Below, piece after piece: positions 35,501-48,500 of a DNA stretch of 64,000 nucleotides (positions are counted from its first letter, which is position 1; every line of letters begins with the position of its first letter). Below the pieces are notes generated by a model. That model did not search any database and was not told the origin of the DNA. It worked only from the letters and a program-made list of their open reading frames with translations. This stretch comes from Strongylocentrotus droebachiensis (lineage: Eukaryota; Echinodermata; Echinoidea; Camarodonta; Strongylocentrotidae). The stretch is from contig JAVYIG010000166.1 in NCBI GenBank assembly GCA_035222895.1, positions 682,001 through 746,000 on the forward strand. Direction: 5' to 3'. Position numbers and translations under genes: made by a program.

Positions 35501-38500
35501 AACACCCAAAGATGCGGTAGTGTGAATAAGCCACTTTAATACCGGCATGCATTGTGATATGGATTATTTCAGTTCAATAGATATTTCAGAAAAAGACATT
35601 AAGCAAATATTAACCGACTACGAGGGTAATGTACAGTAAGCTTGCGGGTGCACCATGAGAGAGAGAGAGGGAGGATTGAGGAGTCCTGAAAAGGACTCTT
35701 GGTAATCTTTCTTGAGGGTGTGTAGTCCTGAAAAGGACTGTTGGTATAGTCTTGAAAAAGACTGTTGGTTATCTTTCTTAGCTTATAGTTCTTAGGAGAA
35801 CTATAGCGCTTGGAGAGGATGAGTGGCGGGAGTGGCTTGACGTTTCGAACAGGTTGACTATCCGTCGTCAGGAGTGGAGAATAGCTGGCGTGCGTGAGCT
35901 TAAGTCGAGGGTAATGGTACAAACTTTCATCGCCGAGGTGATCTAGGGGCTACTATCATCCCGAGCCGCAATATAACACTGAGGTCCTATAGGAAATCTA
36001 TTTATTAAGATGGTTATATCTCAGCCAATACTTAACATATTCAATTGGTTTTCGGCATTTGGACATTATTTTTGATGCTTTTTCAGAAAATGAAGACAAA
36101 ATTGAGAAATTCTAAAAATAGATTTGTATGATGTCACAGCTTCGGTACTCTATGGCTTTTAATTGACAACAAATACATGAATATTCAAAGTGGTCGAAAT
36201 GTATATTCATAACACACTCCATCATCTTTACCTGTCGCAATGGCTTCCGACAACAAATACATGAATATTCAAAGATGGTTGATATGCATATTCATAACAC
36301 ACTCCATCATCATCATCATCTTTACCTGCCGCAATGGCTTCTGGGTAGGCGAGCGTTACGACCATGGTGGAGGCCTCGCGGACCGTCTCCTTGCTGCACA
36401 CCTTGCACACGTTGGCGTTGTCCACCTTGGCCTCAAACAGGCGTGAGACCGTCTCGCCAAGGTGGGCCAAAGGCTTCTCCTTCTTCTTCTCCTCCTCGCT
36501 CGCTCCTTCCTCTTCGTCCTCTCCCGTGGCTGGATCAGAGGTTTCCTGGTGAAAACACAAGGTTAGAATGAAGTTAAAGGTATAGACCAGTTCTGGTCAT
36601 GCGATTGCATTATGAAAGAAATGTTGTGGAATTGATCAGAAAAGGTTGATCATATAGCATATAATTATTGGGTGTGTATTGCAAGGTTCAGGAATCATCA
36701 AAATGATAAGAAAGGTTTCCCCTTCTCCTTCTCCTCCTCACTCGTTCCTTCTTCTTCATCCTCTCCTGTGGCTGAATCAGAGGTTTCCTGGTGGGTGTTT
36801 CACAAAGATCCTAAGTAGAATTTAACACTAAGTTGGACTTAGAAATTATGGAGACGTATTTGTAGCCTTAAAATGAAATATATTCAAAAGCAGAAATTCA
36901 AGTAATTTAGACTGTTTATAAATTCCACATCAAGAACATGAAATCTCCATGGCAATAGAAAATATGAATGATTTGAATCAACATTTTATGCCTTTTAAAA
37001 ATAACTTTAAAAAAATATTTTCAAAGATGCTAACGGCTTTCCATAATTGTTAAGTCCAACTTAGAGATAAGTTCAACTTAGAATCTTTGTGAAACACCCC
37101 CCAGGTGAATACATGAAATTAGAAGTTAAACCTACTTCAAAAATGATAAGGGAGATTAAATTAAGAAGAAGTATTGCATTGGGAGATCTATGGATTCACT
37201 TGCAAGGGGCACTAGCTCCCAAAATCTCTGAAATTTTAAAAACATATATATTTATCATCACATTGTCATTGTGTTTTGTCACTTCAAAATGGTCTAAAAA
37301 GCGAGCAAAAAAAATGTAATATCTATTGTTCAAGTGTAATTAGGAGATAACAAGGAGTAATTTTAGTCGGGCATTATCTTTCGTAGTTAATGTGAACTTG
37401 ATATAAGACAGATTGATTTTCCCTCCATACATCGCTGCAGTGAGCAATTTACAGGTAACTGTGCAAAGCTCTAAAAACAGCCCTGGAAGAAAATTAAGAA
37501 AAAAAATTAGGATTGCTTTGTAGAATTATGATTCACTTACACGAATACATGTAAAAGGAGTATTTTTATACCAAATAAAATGGTACCGTAAATTTCTATG
37601 TAAACTAAAGACGCACCCCTATTTTTAAGAAGAAAAAAAAAATCTCTCTCCTTCAAATTAGGAACGTAGGTTAACTTCATATAGCAGATTCCATTCTTTA
37701 TTCGCATTATGTGATTTATGTTGAGCCACAGAGATTTTCGAAAACCACTAAAAAGTAGCATTTTGAGGACTCATAATATCATGTACCTGTGTATAATACG
37801 CACCTTGGAGAAAAAAAAATGTGCGTCTGTTACACAGAGATTTACGGTATTCATGATAGACAGTACCGTAATTATTATTATTTTTTTTTTTTTTTTAAGT
37901 TTTGATTTATTCCCCTCCACCTAGCGCTATGCCTCGCAATGTCTGCCAGCTCAATAATCGGTGTGTTGTATCACCACTTGGAAACTAGAACAACACTCAA
38001 ATTTGTTTGTCATCTTGGTTTGAAAGTAATCTTTCTGATTAGATCTCAATATGTAGTTTATAATAATAATTCCTACACATGGCGTACCACAAGGTTCTAT
38101 CCTAGGTCCTCTACTGTTTTTTGAATTTACATTAATGATCTTACATATTCAGCTGCACCTCGCAGTTAAATGAAAGGCCTTCCCGCATGGATTTTTTAAC
38201 ACGGACCTGGCTTGCTGCCGACAAGGGCGAAAAAGAGGGGTGCGGTTAATACACACGAGGGCAGTTTATACACCGTTAATTACGGTACTCCCTTATTGGC
38301 TGTGTGTGGATATCAAGAAACAATGAAGTGATTTACCTGTAAGACCTGGGCCAATACGAATCTGTTCCAGCTCTGGATAAGACGAGGGAAGTTGGCCTTG
38401 CCTGTGGACTCCTCAGCATCCCCCAGTAAGAGTTCCAGAGCGGACACCTCCGGAATGGTACGGAATGCTCGAAGGAAGTTACTAGCCTGCTCAACAAAGA

Positions 38501-39555
38501 AATATGTTAAAGGTATTGTTTAACAATGTTTCCAGTTTATTTTTAAATCTGAGCTGAGATGCATGGCGTGTTATCAGTATCTGTGATATGGTGTAATATT
38601 GAAACCCTACAAAAATTGCGCTTTAAAATGATCATGAAGTGCTTCAAAACAGTAAAAGTCTTTGAGTAACCAGTTTTACCATACTCATTTTCCCCAATAG
38701 ACTGTAGTGTAATAAAAACCGTTGGGGAGAACAGTTTTTGAATTTTCAAATTCCAATCATAAATATCTTGATAATCCACCATGCGATTGGCTGGTAAAAG
38801 TCATGGGATTCCTGACTGACCATAAGGTTTATAATTATGATTGCAGCATGAGCTAAGTCAAGGATTTTGTTTAGAATCAGAGGCATCTAACAACGTTCCC
38901 CCCTTTTGAGTAAGAAAATTGGGGAAAAATTGGGGAAAATAGGCAAAATCTGTAAAATCAGGATAAAATCAGGAAGAAAAAAAAAATGTTGGGAAAAAAA
39001 GAAGAAAAAAAAACGGGGGAAAAAAAAAATCTAGATTTTTTTTTTATATCGGAAAACCGATTTAAATCGGGTAATTATCAGGCCTGCCGGCATGTTCTGA
39101 CTCTTCCCCGAATCAGACAAAAATGGAAAGTCATTTTCAAGGATAGCTTGGAACCCTAACACTAACAGAGTAAAATACACCTGAATTGATTGAATTGACT
39201 ACCAGCCCTGGAAACCTTGTGAGAGATCTGCCTTACCTGGCAGGTTTGTCCCTTTGACAAGTCAAACATGTAGAAGAGGAAGCTCATTTCACAGGCTAGG
39301 CAGAACTCCTTGCTACATGTGTGGGTTTCCAGTGCACAGCGCAGAGGTTCCACAAAGTACAGCACCTGAACAAAAGGAAAGTTAATTTGATTTGATTTGA
39401 TTTGAATTAATTTTTGTATAAAAAGAAGTAGAATAATCGAAACATTACAAAATATGTACACATACTATTACCACAATTAACGTTGTATTAACCGCACTTT
39501 TTTGCCGCCGAAAAAAATTCAAAGTCAGGGGTGCATCTTATACACGGTACAATTT

Positions 39556-39586
<31 letters not shown>

Positions 39587-42500
39587 GATTTATGCCCCTC
39601 CACTTTGCGCTATGCCTGGCAATGTCTCCCAGCTCAGTAATCGGTGTGTTGACTCACCACCATCGGAAACTAGAACAACACTCAAATTTGTCTGTCATCT
39701 CTGAAAGTAATCTTTCTGATCGATTTTTTTCTATTACACATGGCGTACCACAAGGTTCTATCCTAGGTCCTCAACTGTTTTTTTAAATTTACATTAATGA
39801 TCTTACACATTCAACTGCACCTCACAGTTAAATGAAAGGCCTTCCTGCATGGGTTTTTTAACTACATGTAGTCGGCGAAAAAGAGGGGTGCGGTTAATAC
39901 ACAAGGGCGGTTTATACAACGTTAATTATGGTAGAGGTAAATGGCTAGATGGCCCTACTCAGCAATCCACCAACAATGTGGCACTGTTCCACCGAGAGGT
40001 CCATTGTTTGTTTTTTTAATTCATGAATTTAGTTGACAATGGATGGTGGGGTTTTGAGGTTTTTCCTTTCAGTAAAAAAAATCTGCAAATTTCCTGAAAA
40101 GATGTTGCTGACCGAACGGAAGGGTTGGCAAAAATATCTCACATATAAATCATGATTTTCTTGAATAAAATTGGTGATTCAAATAAATCAATATTTGCTT
40201 AAACCCACTGATTTAAATCACTTTGTTTGTTTGCTTGATTTTTCAAATTAAAAAAGAAATAGAAACAAATATCTTTTTGCCAACCCTATCAACAGGTTTA
40301 TTCAAATACAAAACTACACAGAACATGTATCTAACAACAGTTGAAATAATACAAATTCAAAGCAATGACTCTGGAGTAGTGTTTCTTTTTGTTTTTCTTT
40401 GAATAAAACAATATTTAGCCGTAACAATTAGGCATCGTTTGCTATATAGAGGGCACAAGTAGCTATAAGTAGTGCAATGGGGCTTTAAAAGTAGAGATCT
40501 GAGCTTACTTGTAACATAGAGTTGCAGTAGGCATTCAGAATGTTTTGGAACCTTTAGTATATCTATCCCATGACAATACAATCTGGCAAAGGGTGAGAGA
40601 TTATCTGGTGGTTATCTCATCAAATTAGCTCTCAATTAACACGAGAAAAAGGGGATCATGGGGACCAATGGTCACCGATTAGGCATTGTTTGCTATATAG
40701 AGGGCGCAAGTAGCTATAAGTAGTACAGTGGGGCTTTAAAGGTAGAGATCTGGGGCTTGTTTCACAAAGCCTTTTTTCAATGACAAATGACAAAAATCAG
40801 TGACATATCTGCTGATAACCAATCAGAAGCAAGGATTTTAGCAGCTTATAACAACAACTGTAATTTGTCACTGATCACAAGTTTTGTAAAAAGCCCCCTT
40901 GAGCTTACTTGTAACATAGAGTTGCAGTAGGCGTTTGGAATGTGAGGTTCGAGTCCGGCGAAGTTGGTCCGGTTGTAATGCCTGAAGTCAAAGTCGTCAA
41001 TGCCGAGTTTGGAATATTTGATCTCGACCTTCTTATAAGGCTTGGGCACCATGCTCATCATTGGGTCCTCGGCTGTGAGAGACATAACAACAATAATCAT
41101 AATAACAATAATCATTTATTGGAATATTTAATCTCCACCTTCTTATAAGGCTTAGGAAACCTTCATCGTCATTGGGTCCTCCACTGCGAGATATTATAAC
41201 AATCATAATGATAATCATTAAATGAATATGGAATTCTCTGGAGTTCAGAACGACAAAAGACAGATGTATATGAACTGAAAGATTTACAATTTTTCATGTG
41301 CTGTTATATTTTACAGAGGATGCAAACCTAGTTTATGCTCAGGCATCATGTCATGATTATCACTGTATATTTTTATATTAATAAACCGAAATTGAATTGA
41401 ATTGAAAAGGTTGAAATAGATTGGAGGAGGGAAATTCTAAATTTGAAGTAAACATACACTGTCATACACATTTATACTACTCAAAAACAGTTTAGCAATT
41501 CTAGTATAACCATTGATACATGCGTCTCTTGTTTTGATGTATTTTATGAAAAGTTTAATGTTGCTGAAAAAGCTGTAGAGTGGCACAACTATTGGCTCAA
41601 TCTCTGACATTTGTTTATCATTTGTTTAAAGTCGGACAATTTAATTATAAGCAAGTTTTCATGCTAAATCAATAAATCAAGTGCTTACAAATATTGGTGC
41701 AATCTAAAGAAATATCACTCAACAGTCAATACATATTGCTTGGGGCTTGTCCTTTAAAAGTCTTGTTTGACAAGCCTGAAAAAATGTTAGTGACATCATT
41801 ACCATGGCAATCAGACTCATTCTAAAACTATGTGCAACATCTCCAATCCCTTGGGAGTTACTTGTGGGGGGGGGGCGGGTGGGGGTAATGTCCTGCTGGT
41901 GTTTCACTTACTTCTGCCCGAGGGGCTCTCTGGCACCTTATCTTTGCTGGACCCTTTCTTGGACCCTCCTGCGACGTCCCGGTAAGCTACCTGGTTCCTC
42001 CGCCTTCCCCCTGTGTTGGGGGCGTAGCCGATGAACTGGACGAGCTTCATGCTCCGTAGGATCTCCGGATCGACGGGGGGAGGTTGCCTGTACAGCAGGA
42101 GGATAAAAGAAGTTTATATGTTTATCAATATAAATGCACATGTATATGTACATGTACTAATCATGGACAAATGTTTTTTGTAAGTCTGTGTTCGAGGAAT
42201 AGCTGAATAAAATAAAGCAAGTTAATTGCTACATAGGGTTGATGGTTGGGGGATGCCTGAGCAACAGTTCAAGATTAGGAGAAAATTCTAAAAAGGTATA
42301 TACTACAAAGAGGAAAAGTTTCTGAAAAGATGTGTAGCCAATAAACAGGATAATCAGTTAATATTGGAAAGGTCCCATATGCCAAAAAAAAAAATGAAAA
42401 TCTTTTCTTGAATTTTATAGACAGATGATCACAAAAGCAGGCTTCACTATAGCATGCTGCACATAGAGCAGTGTGTGATGTCATCAAAAATCTATTTTTA

Positions 42501-45500
42501 TAGTTTCCAAATTTGAACTTGATTTTCCGAAAGAGCATAAAAAATAATGTCCAAATGTTGAAAACCAATTGAATACATGTATGTTAAGTATTGGCTGAGA
42601 TATGACCATCTGAATAAATAGATTTCAATGGGATATCACCTTTATTTCATATTAAACTCTATTTATTCAGGTGGTCATATTCATTTCTAAAAATAGATTT
42701 TTATGATGTCACAGCTTCGATAGTCTATTGCAGGTGACTTCTGGGACCCGTTTCACAAAGCCCTTTCTCAGTGACAAATGACAAAAATCAGTGATGAATC
42801 TGCTGATAACCAATCAGAAGCAAGGATTTCAGTAGCTTATAACAAGACTTGTCATTTGTCACTGGTCTCAAGTTTTGTGAAACGCCCCCCTTGGGGATTC
42901 CCCTTGTATTACCTCATGCTGACTCTACAGAGCTCTGCGGGCCAGTCCGACAGTAGGGGCTCCTCCTCACAGTAGGGCATGGGTATGGTGGAGAACGAGG
43001 ACAGCTCATCACTGAATGGGAAGGCATGCAGGGGTACCACCTGTATGGATGAAGGAGGGGAAGAAGGAGAAGGAAAAGGAGAATTCAATTCAATTCAAAG
43101 TTTATTCCACACTCTTCATAAAGACATTTGAAACATAGAAATACAGAATGGAAATGGTAAAAAAACAAGATAGTGATAACAAATAACAATGGCAATTTAT
43201 GAGAGTATTTGGGATAGGCAGAGAGAGAGAGAGAGAAAGTGAGGGAGAGGGAGAGAGTAGAGGGGAAGGAGAAGGAAAAGGAGGAGGGGGAGAGGAGGGG
43301 GAGGAGGGGAAAGAGGGGGGGGGGGAGGAGGGGGAGGATGGGAAAGAGGAGGGGGGAAGGGGTGGAGGAAGAGGATGGGGAGGAGTGGAAAGAGAGGGAG
43401 GGAAAGGGGAAAAGGAGGAAGAGGAGCGGAAGGAAAGACAATGAGGGAAAGGGGAGGAGAAGGAGTAAGAGGAGGGGAAAGAGAGGGAGGGAAAGGAGAA
43501 GAGAAAGAGGAGAAGAAGGAGAAAAAAGAGAAGAAGGAGGAGAAGAAGAAGAAGAACATGGAGTACACAAAGAACAAAAAGTGCAACAAGAAAAGAAGCA
43601 CAAGAGAAGGAGGAGAAGGTCGAGGAAAAGGAAGAGTAAGCAGAAGAGTCCAGTCAACAATGACTTATTCAAATCTATTGGGACTGAAGAAAATACATTG
43701 AATGAAGGAAGTTATGACTAATGCGAAAGTTGAAATTTCATTGTCTGATACGCAGAAGTCAATTTTGTCCGTTTTCTTTTGTTTTAATGTGAACTCAATA
43801 ATTCCACAGACAAAATCAAAATGTACCCTAATGAGATTTAAATTCAAGCTGAACATAAACAATTATTTTTCACAGGAAAGAAAATAGCATGTTACCATTT
43901 CAACCAATAATACACCAGTTTACGGTTACGGGCGCCATTTAAACAAAGCCAATGACCTCTAGAGGTCAGTGGTTTATGCGTAAATTAAGATTTTGCCCAT
44001 GCAAATGATGATATTACTGCCTGCGCGCTGCGTTGTGCACTCCCATCGTAATTTGCATATGGGCGCAATCTTAATTTATGCATCAATACCACTGACCTCA
44101 GGTCATTGGCTTTGTTTCAAAGCCAATTACATGTCTGGGCATTACATGCACTGATGTAACCGTAAAACTGGTGCACAAATAATCCATCATCCATCAACAA
44201 TCCATGAAGGCAACATGAAAATTTAATTCTTTCATAGGAATAAGAGCCCTGAAAAGTCCACCTTCAAATCAGTTTCTCCATCATGAACAAAAGGATCACT
44301 GAAACTGCATTCATAATTCATGTTATTTAAATTTCAAAAAAGGCAACAGGAAAATGTTTACTTACAGGCTCAGCAAACTCGGTCTCGGTGGAAAAGGTAT
44401 TAAACGTCACCTCCTCGTCACTGCTTGACCACAAATGGCAGCAACCTAGGTGAAATACATGGATCAAAGAAAGGCATACCTTAAAACAAGATATTGATTG
44501 AAAGAAGGGTGACACCACATTTGCTTCATGCTTCAATTTGTCAATGGAATAGGCAGAGCTGCTAACCCCAACTGAACAAAAATCCCATTCTTTTCCAAAA
44601 AAAAATCCTATTTTTGATTGATAAGTACTTTCTTTTTGTTAGACTGTGTTCGTCGACATTTTGAAGAATAACATGTTTAGAAACATTTTGTTGAATATGC
44701 ATGATTTCATCATGACTGGTGTGTTCAATAAACCAATGAACATCCCCAAATTGCCGATGTGAGATGCTTGTAGGACACTTTTCAGGAGAGAATTGGCAAT
44801 TTGCTATTGAAAATGGCACACACACACAAAATACAAGCACGTTCAAATTTTCTGATTTTTTTTTGTTAAAGTCATATTTAATTGAGGAAAAATCGTACTG
44901 TCGTATTTACTTCTAAAATTTGTTGGCAGCTCTGTATAGGGGTATGGTTATGGTTGTAATTGGGTTTTAGGTTGGGGTTATAACAATGGATAGGGTTAGG
45001 GTTAGGGTTAGGTATAGTGTTTGGTCCATGATTGGTGTTTGTGAAAGTGGTTAGTGTAGGATATTAATGAAAGAACATTGTTGCTGGGAGATGTGTCGCA
45101 GAAACAAAGAAGAAATATTTGACCATGTGGGTCATAGACAGGCTAGGAGTAGACCATACGGGAATAGACCAACTGGGTAGTAGACGAGCTGGTTGTAGAC
45201 CAAACGGCAATAGGGACTTTTCGATTTTGCACGTTCACTAGTGGACTGCGACGTATGCGGTAACTTTGGAGGCAGTGCGCATGCGCATCAACGAACTCAT
45301 CGTTCGTAGCAGAATTCTCGAACGCGTTCGCACTTGTTTAGCCGTCGTTCGCAAACTGTGACGATACATGTTCGTAAGCAATCTTTTGTAGGCACGAAAC
45401 ATCACTTTGACCTAATTCTAGAACCGGAGAGTGGTGAAAGCGTGAATTCTCTTAAATTAACACATTTTCGTGTCTGTAGTTTCCCTTAAATCACAATTGT

Positions 45501-48500
45501 TGTAGAATAATTCATAAAATGAACACAATTTATTTATGCATCGCCAATCTGTCGCAACATAATTTTCAAGATCAGTCCCATGCATCAAATTTGGTGTGTT
45601 GGATCTTTAGCTTTTTGATCGAATTTCGCGCTCACTAAGCAGAATAATTCATAAAATGAACACATTTTATTTATGCATCGCTAATCTGTTGCAGCATTAC
45701 TTTTGAGAACAGTCCATGCATCGAATTTGGTGTTGGATCTTTAGCTATTCGATCGAATTTCGCGCTCACAAAGCGAGCGTCGTAGTTGTGTAAAATCGAA
45801 AAGGTAACGAAAAACAGTCAGCGTGCCTCGTCAACCCTGCCTAAAAATGACCGCATACGTCGCAGTCCACTTATGAACGTGCAAATCGAAAAGTCCCTAA
45901 TACACCAAACTTACCTCCAGAGTCACCAAACACCACACAGCTACTGTTACTGGACACGTCAAAGTCCATCACCATATCTCCGGCCATGCTGACCTGATAA
46001 AGGACCATCATTTCAGGGGTCACCAGCCCGCCGGGGTCAAGAATCTGGAATTGACCGCTCTGAGAAAGAAGAAGGGTTCAAAGTTAGCGGGATACTTTGC
46101 TTCGGGTCAAACAAAAATTGTTATGTCCCTAACTTACCATGTTAACATAATTATTTTATAGTTATACTGTTGTTTATTAATTATGTTGTACAATTTTATT
46201 TTAATTTAGTGACAGATTAAATTATTAAAAAACCGATTCATATGGACACTTGGCATTCCATACGTAGTCGGAGGGTTAAACCATGGACTAAAGTTAGTCC
46301 GCTTTCGAGAATACCACCCTTTGGTTTTATCTGAGCGTACCTGATCCATGATGATGATCCGGTTTGAGTAGGTAGCCATGCAACGCAGGAAGATGGGTTC
46401 CAGCGGCACGTGGAGAGGCGCCATGGGTCGCATAGTTCGAAGGTCAAACACCATGAGGAACCTATCCACACTCAGACTTCCTAACCTGTTCACCAAGACA
46501 AAGACGAGGCACAAATTCAACAGATTGAGCGAAAAGATGTAAGTTACAACGCATGAAATTATAATTAATAATAAATTAATAACAATTACATTGTATTATT
46601 GTAAAGAATTTTTGACTTGTACCTAGTAGATCAAGATCACATTCTCGATCCTGTAATTGAAAACAAGTGACCACTATAGACAGGCAGTGTACTGGGAGGG
46701 GACCACTAAGACAGGTTTGACTGTATGGTTACATGCACCTAACCCCGCCCCCCACTCAGTGATATTTAGGGTACGCGTATGCATGTTCCCTCCCTTTGAA
46801 AGCACCCCCCCTAAGTCCGGTGTGTAAAGTCAATACGGGCCGATTTTTTTTGTGTATCACGAGCCGGACTTTGTTGTGTGAAAAGTACCCCTTTCCCAGA
46901 GATTTTGTGATCATGAATGCGGTCCCTCAGTTCCCTTAGTGGGGGGGGGGGGGGGGTGGGCACCTACCTTTCTCCAAAGCCGCAGGTAATGAGCTGGTTC
47001 CCGATGACATCAAAGTCTGACAGGGCACCTCGGTGGGCTTCTAATGTGTGCTCTATCTTCATGGTTGCTGGATCTCTCAGTTGAACCTACACGCAACAAA
47101 CACAAAAAAATACCAGGGCCTGTATTCAATTCAATACTCAAGTACAAAATTTAAGCTTTTTACTTAGTATTTGGCTTAGATAACATACCTAGTCGTTTAT
47201 GGTATTCAATTCGCACTTTTGGCTAAGTATTTTACCCTAAATCTAAGCCAACTCCATACCAGACTTAAGCCAATTATTTGGAGGCCTTGATTGGCAGGCA
47301 TATGGTTTTCTTACGCAGTATTATAACCTGCGCACAATTATGTTAGCGCGCATTTATTGCAACGCATCGATTGCGCATTACTTTTGATTGACCGTGTGTC
47401 GTCACAATGCTTATCAGTAAGTATTTTACTTAGATTTTGTCTTACTTAAGTATAAATCTAAAAAGCGATTTGAATACGAGATAAGTAAATTACTTAACTT
47501 AGCCATTTACTTAGTATATTTCTTACTTAATCTAAGTATTGAATTGAATACCGGCCCTGGGCCCTGAAGCACAAAACTTACCATTGAATGTAACTTTTCC
47601 AACAATGGTAACTACCATGGAAACCTTGATTTTGATTGGCTGTTGAGCCATGTTACTATGGTAGTTGCCATTGATGGCAAAGTTACCATCAATGGCAAGT
47701 TTTATGCAACGGGCCATGTATGTATGCATGTGTATGGAATGCTGCAGAGCATCAACAGGATGACTTTTCATTGCTTGGGGAAGTGATAAATGTAAGCTCC
47801 TACTTTTGAGACAAATTCAAAATTATATTCGCATTAGTTTAACTTGAATTACATGCAAATCAATGCATTTATGGGCTTTGAATGTTTATCAAATATGAAC
47901 AACAAACTTCATCATAACAAATGTCATTCACTTTTGCTGAGGTAGTCAAAATGATTGGTACATGCAGGTTACATCATTCTGTCTTGTTTTACAATCTTTT
48001 AATCATTCTCGCTCAAGGTTGTATCAACAAAAAGTAACTGATAGAATTAAAAGGAAGAGAGGATATCATTTTTTGTAACAATTTGAGCAAGTAGCTACAA
48101 GTATTATAGTGGGGCTTTAAGTGTACTATGCTTCACAGAGAGGAGTACGTGTAGGACCTTTGCTGTATGCAGGAACCGTTTTCATCTCTGCTTGCCATTC
48201 AGGTAGTAAAAAAAACACCAAAAGATAGTTGTCTGTGAACGAGCCTTTATTGTCAATGCTCAAAATCTAAATGTTCAAGTATTGAACTAAATGTCAAAGA
48301 AAGGGGAATGAAATGCTTTGTCCATTCTCTCTTTTTTCTTCTTTTCTTTTTTCCCACTCATCCATGTATGTAAATTTGATTTATTTTATGTATGATGTGC
48401 AATATATTGAAGTTTCCATTATTATTATTGTTATTCTCTCCTTGAACTAATTTTTGATTCTTTTCCATATTGATGTATTTGTAATATTTCTTTATATCTT

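Noticed and set aside
38075..38125. Reverse transcriptase as a live retrotransposon
   Set aside because: Only about 20 residues around one RT motif, broken by frameshift and held between inverted repeats. No active enzyme is present.
41912..42153. 71-codon ORF in the exon 10 region as a separate gene
   Set aside because: It is an out-of-frame shadow. The PAN2 frame of exon 10 matches the family ([17 protein letters not shown]) and joins both neighbours in phase.
42236..42290. Possible relic of exon 10 acceptor end
   Set aside because: The match (GGGGGATGCCTGAGCAACAG against GGGGGAGGTTGCCTGTACAG) is too short to separate from chance.
43085..43721. Long ORFs in the purine tract near PAN2 exon 9
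   Set aside because: Low-complexity translations of (GGA)n within an intron.
44990..45015. Telomere-like TTAGGG repeats as a fusion point
   Set aside because: Only three perfect units in a short T/G-biased stretch inside a PAN2 intron. Not enough to argue for a former telomere.
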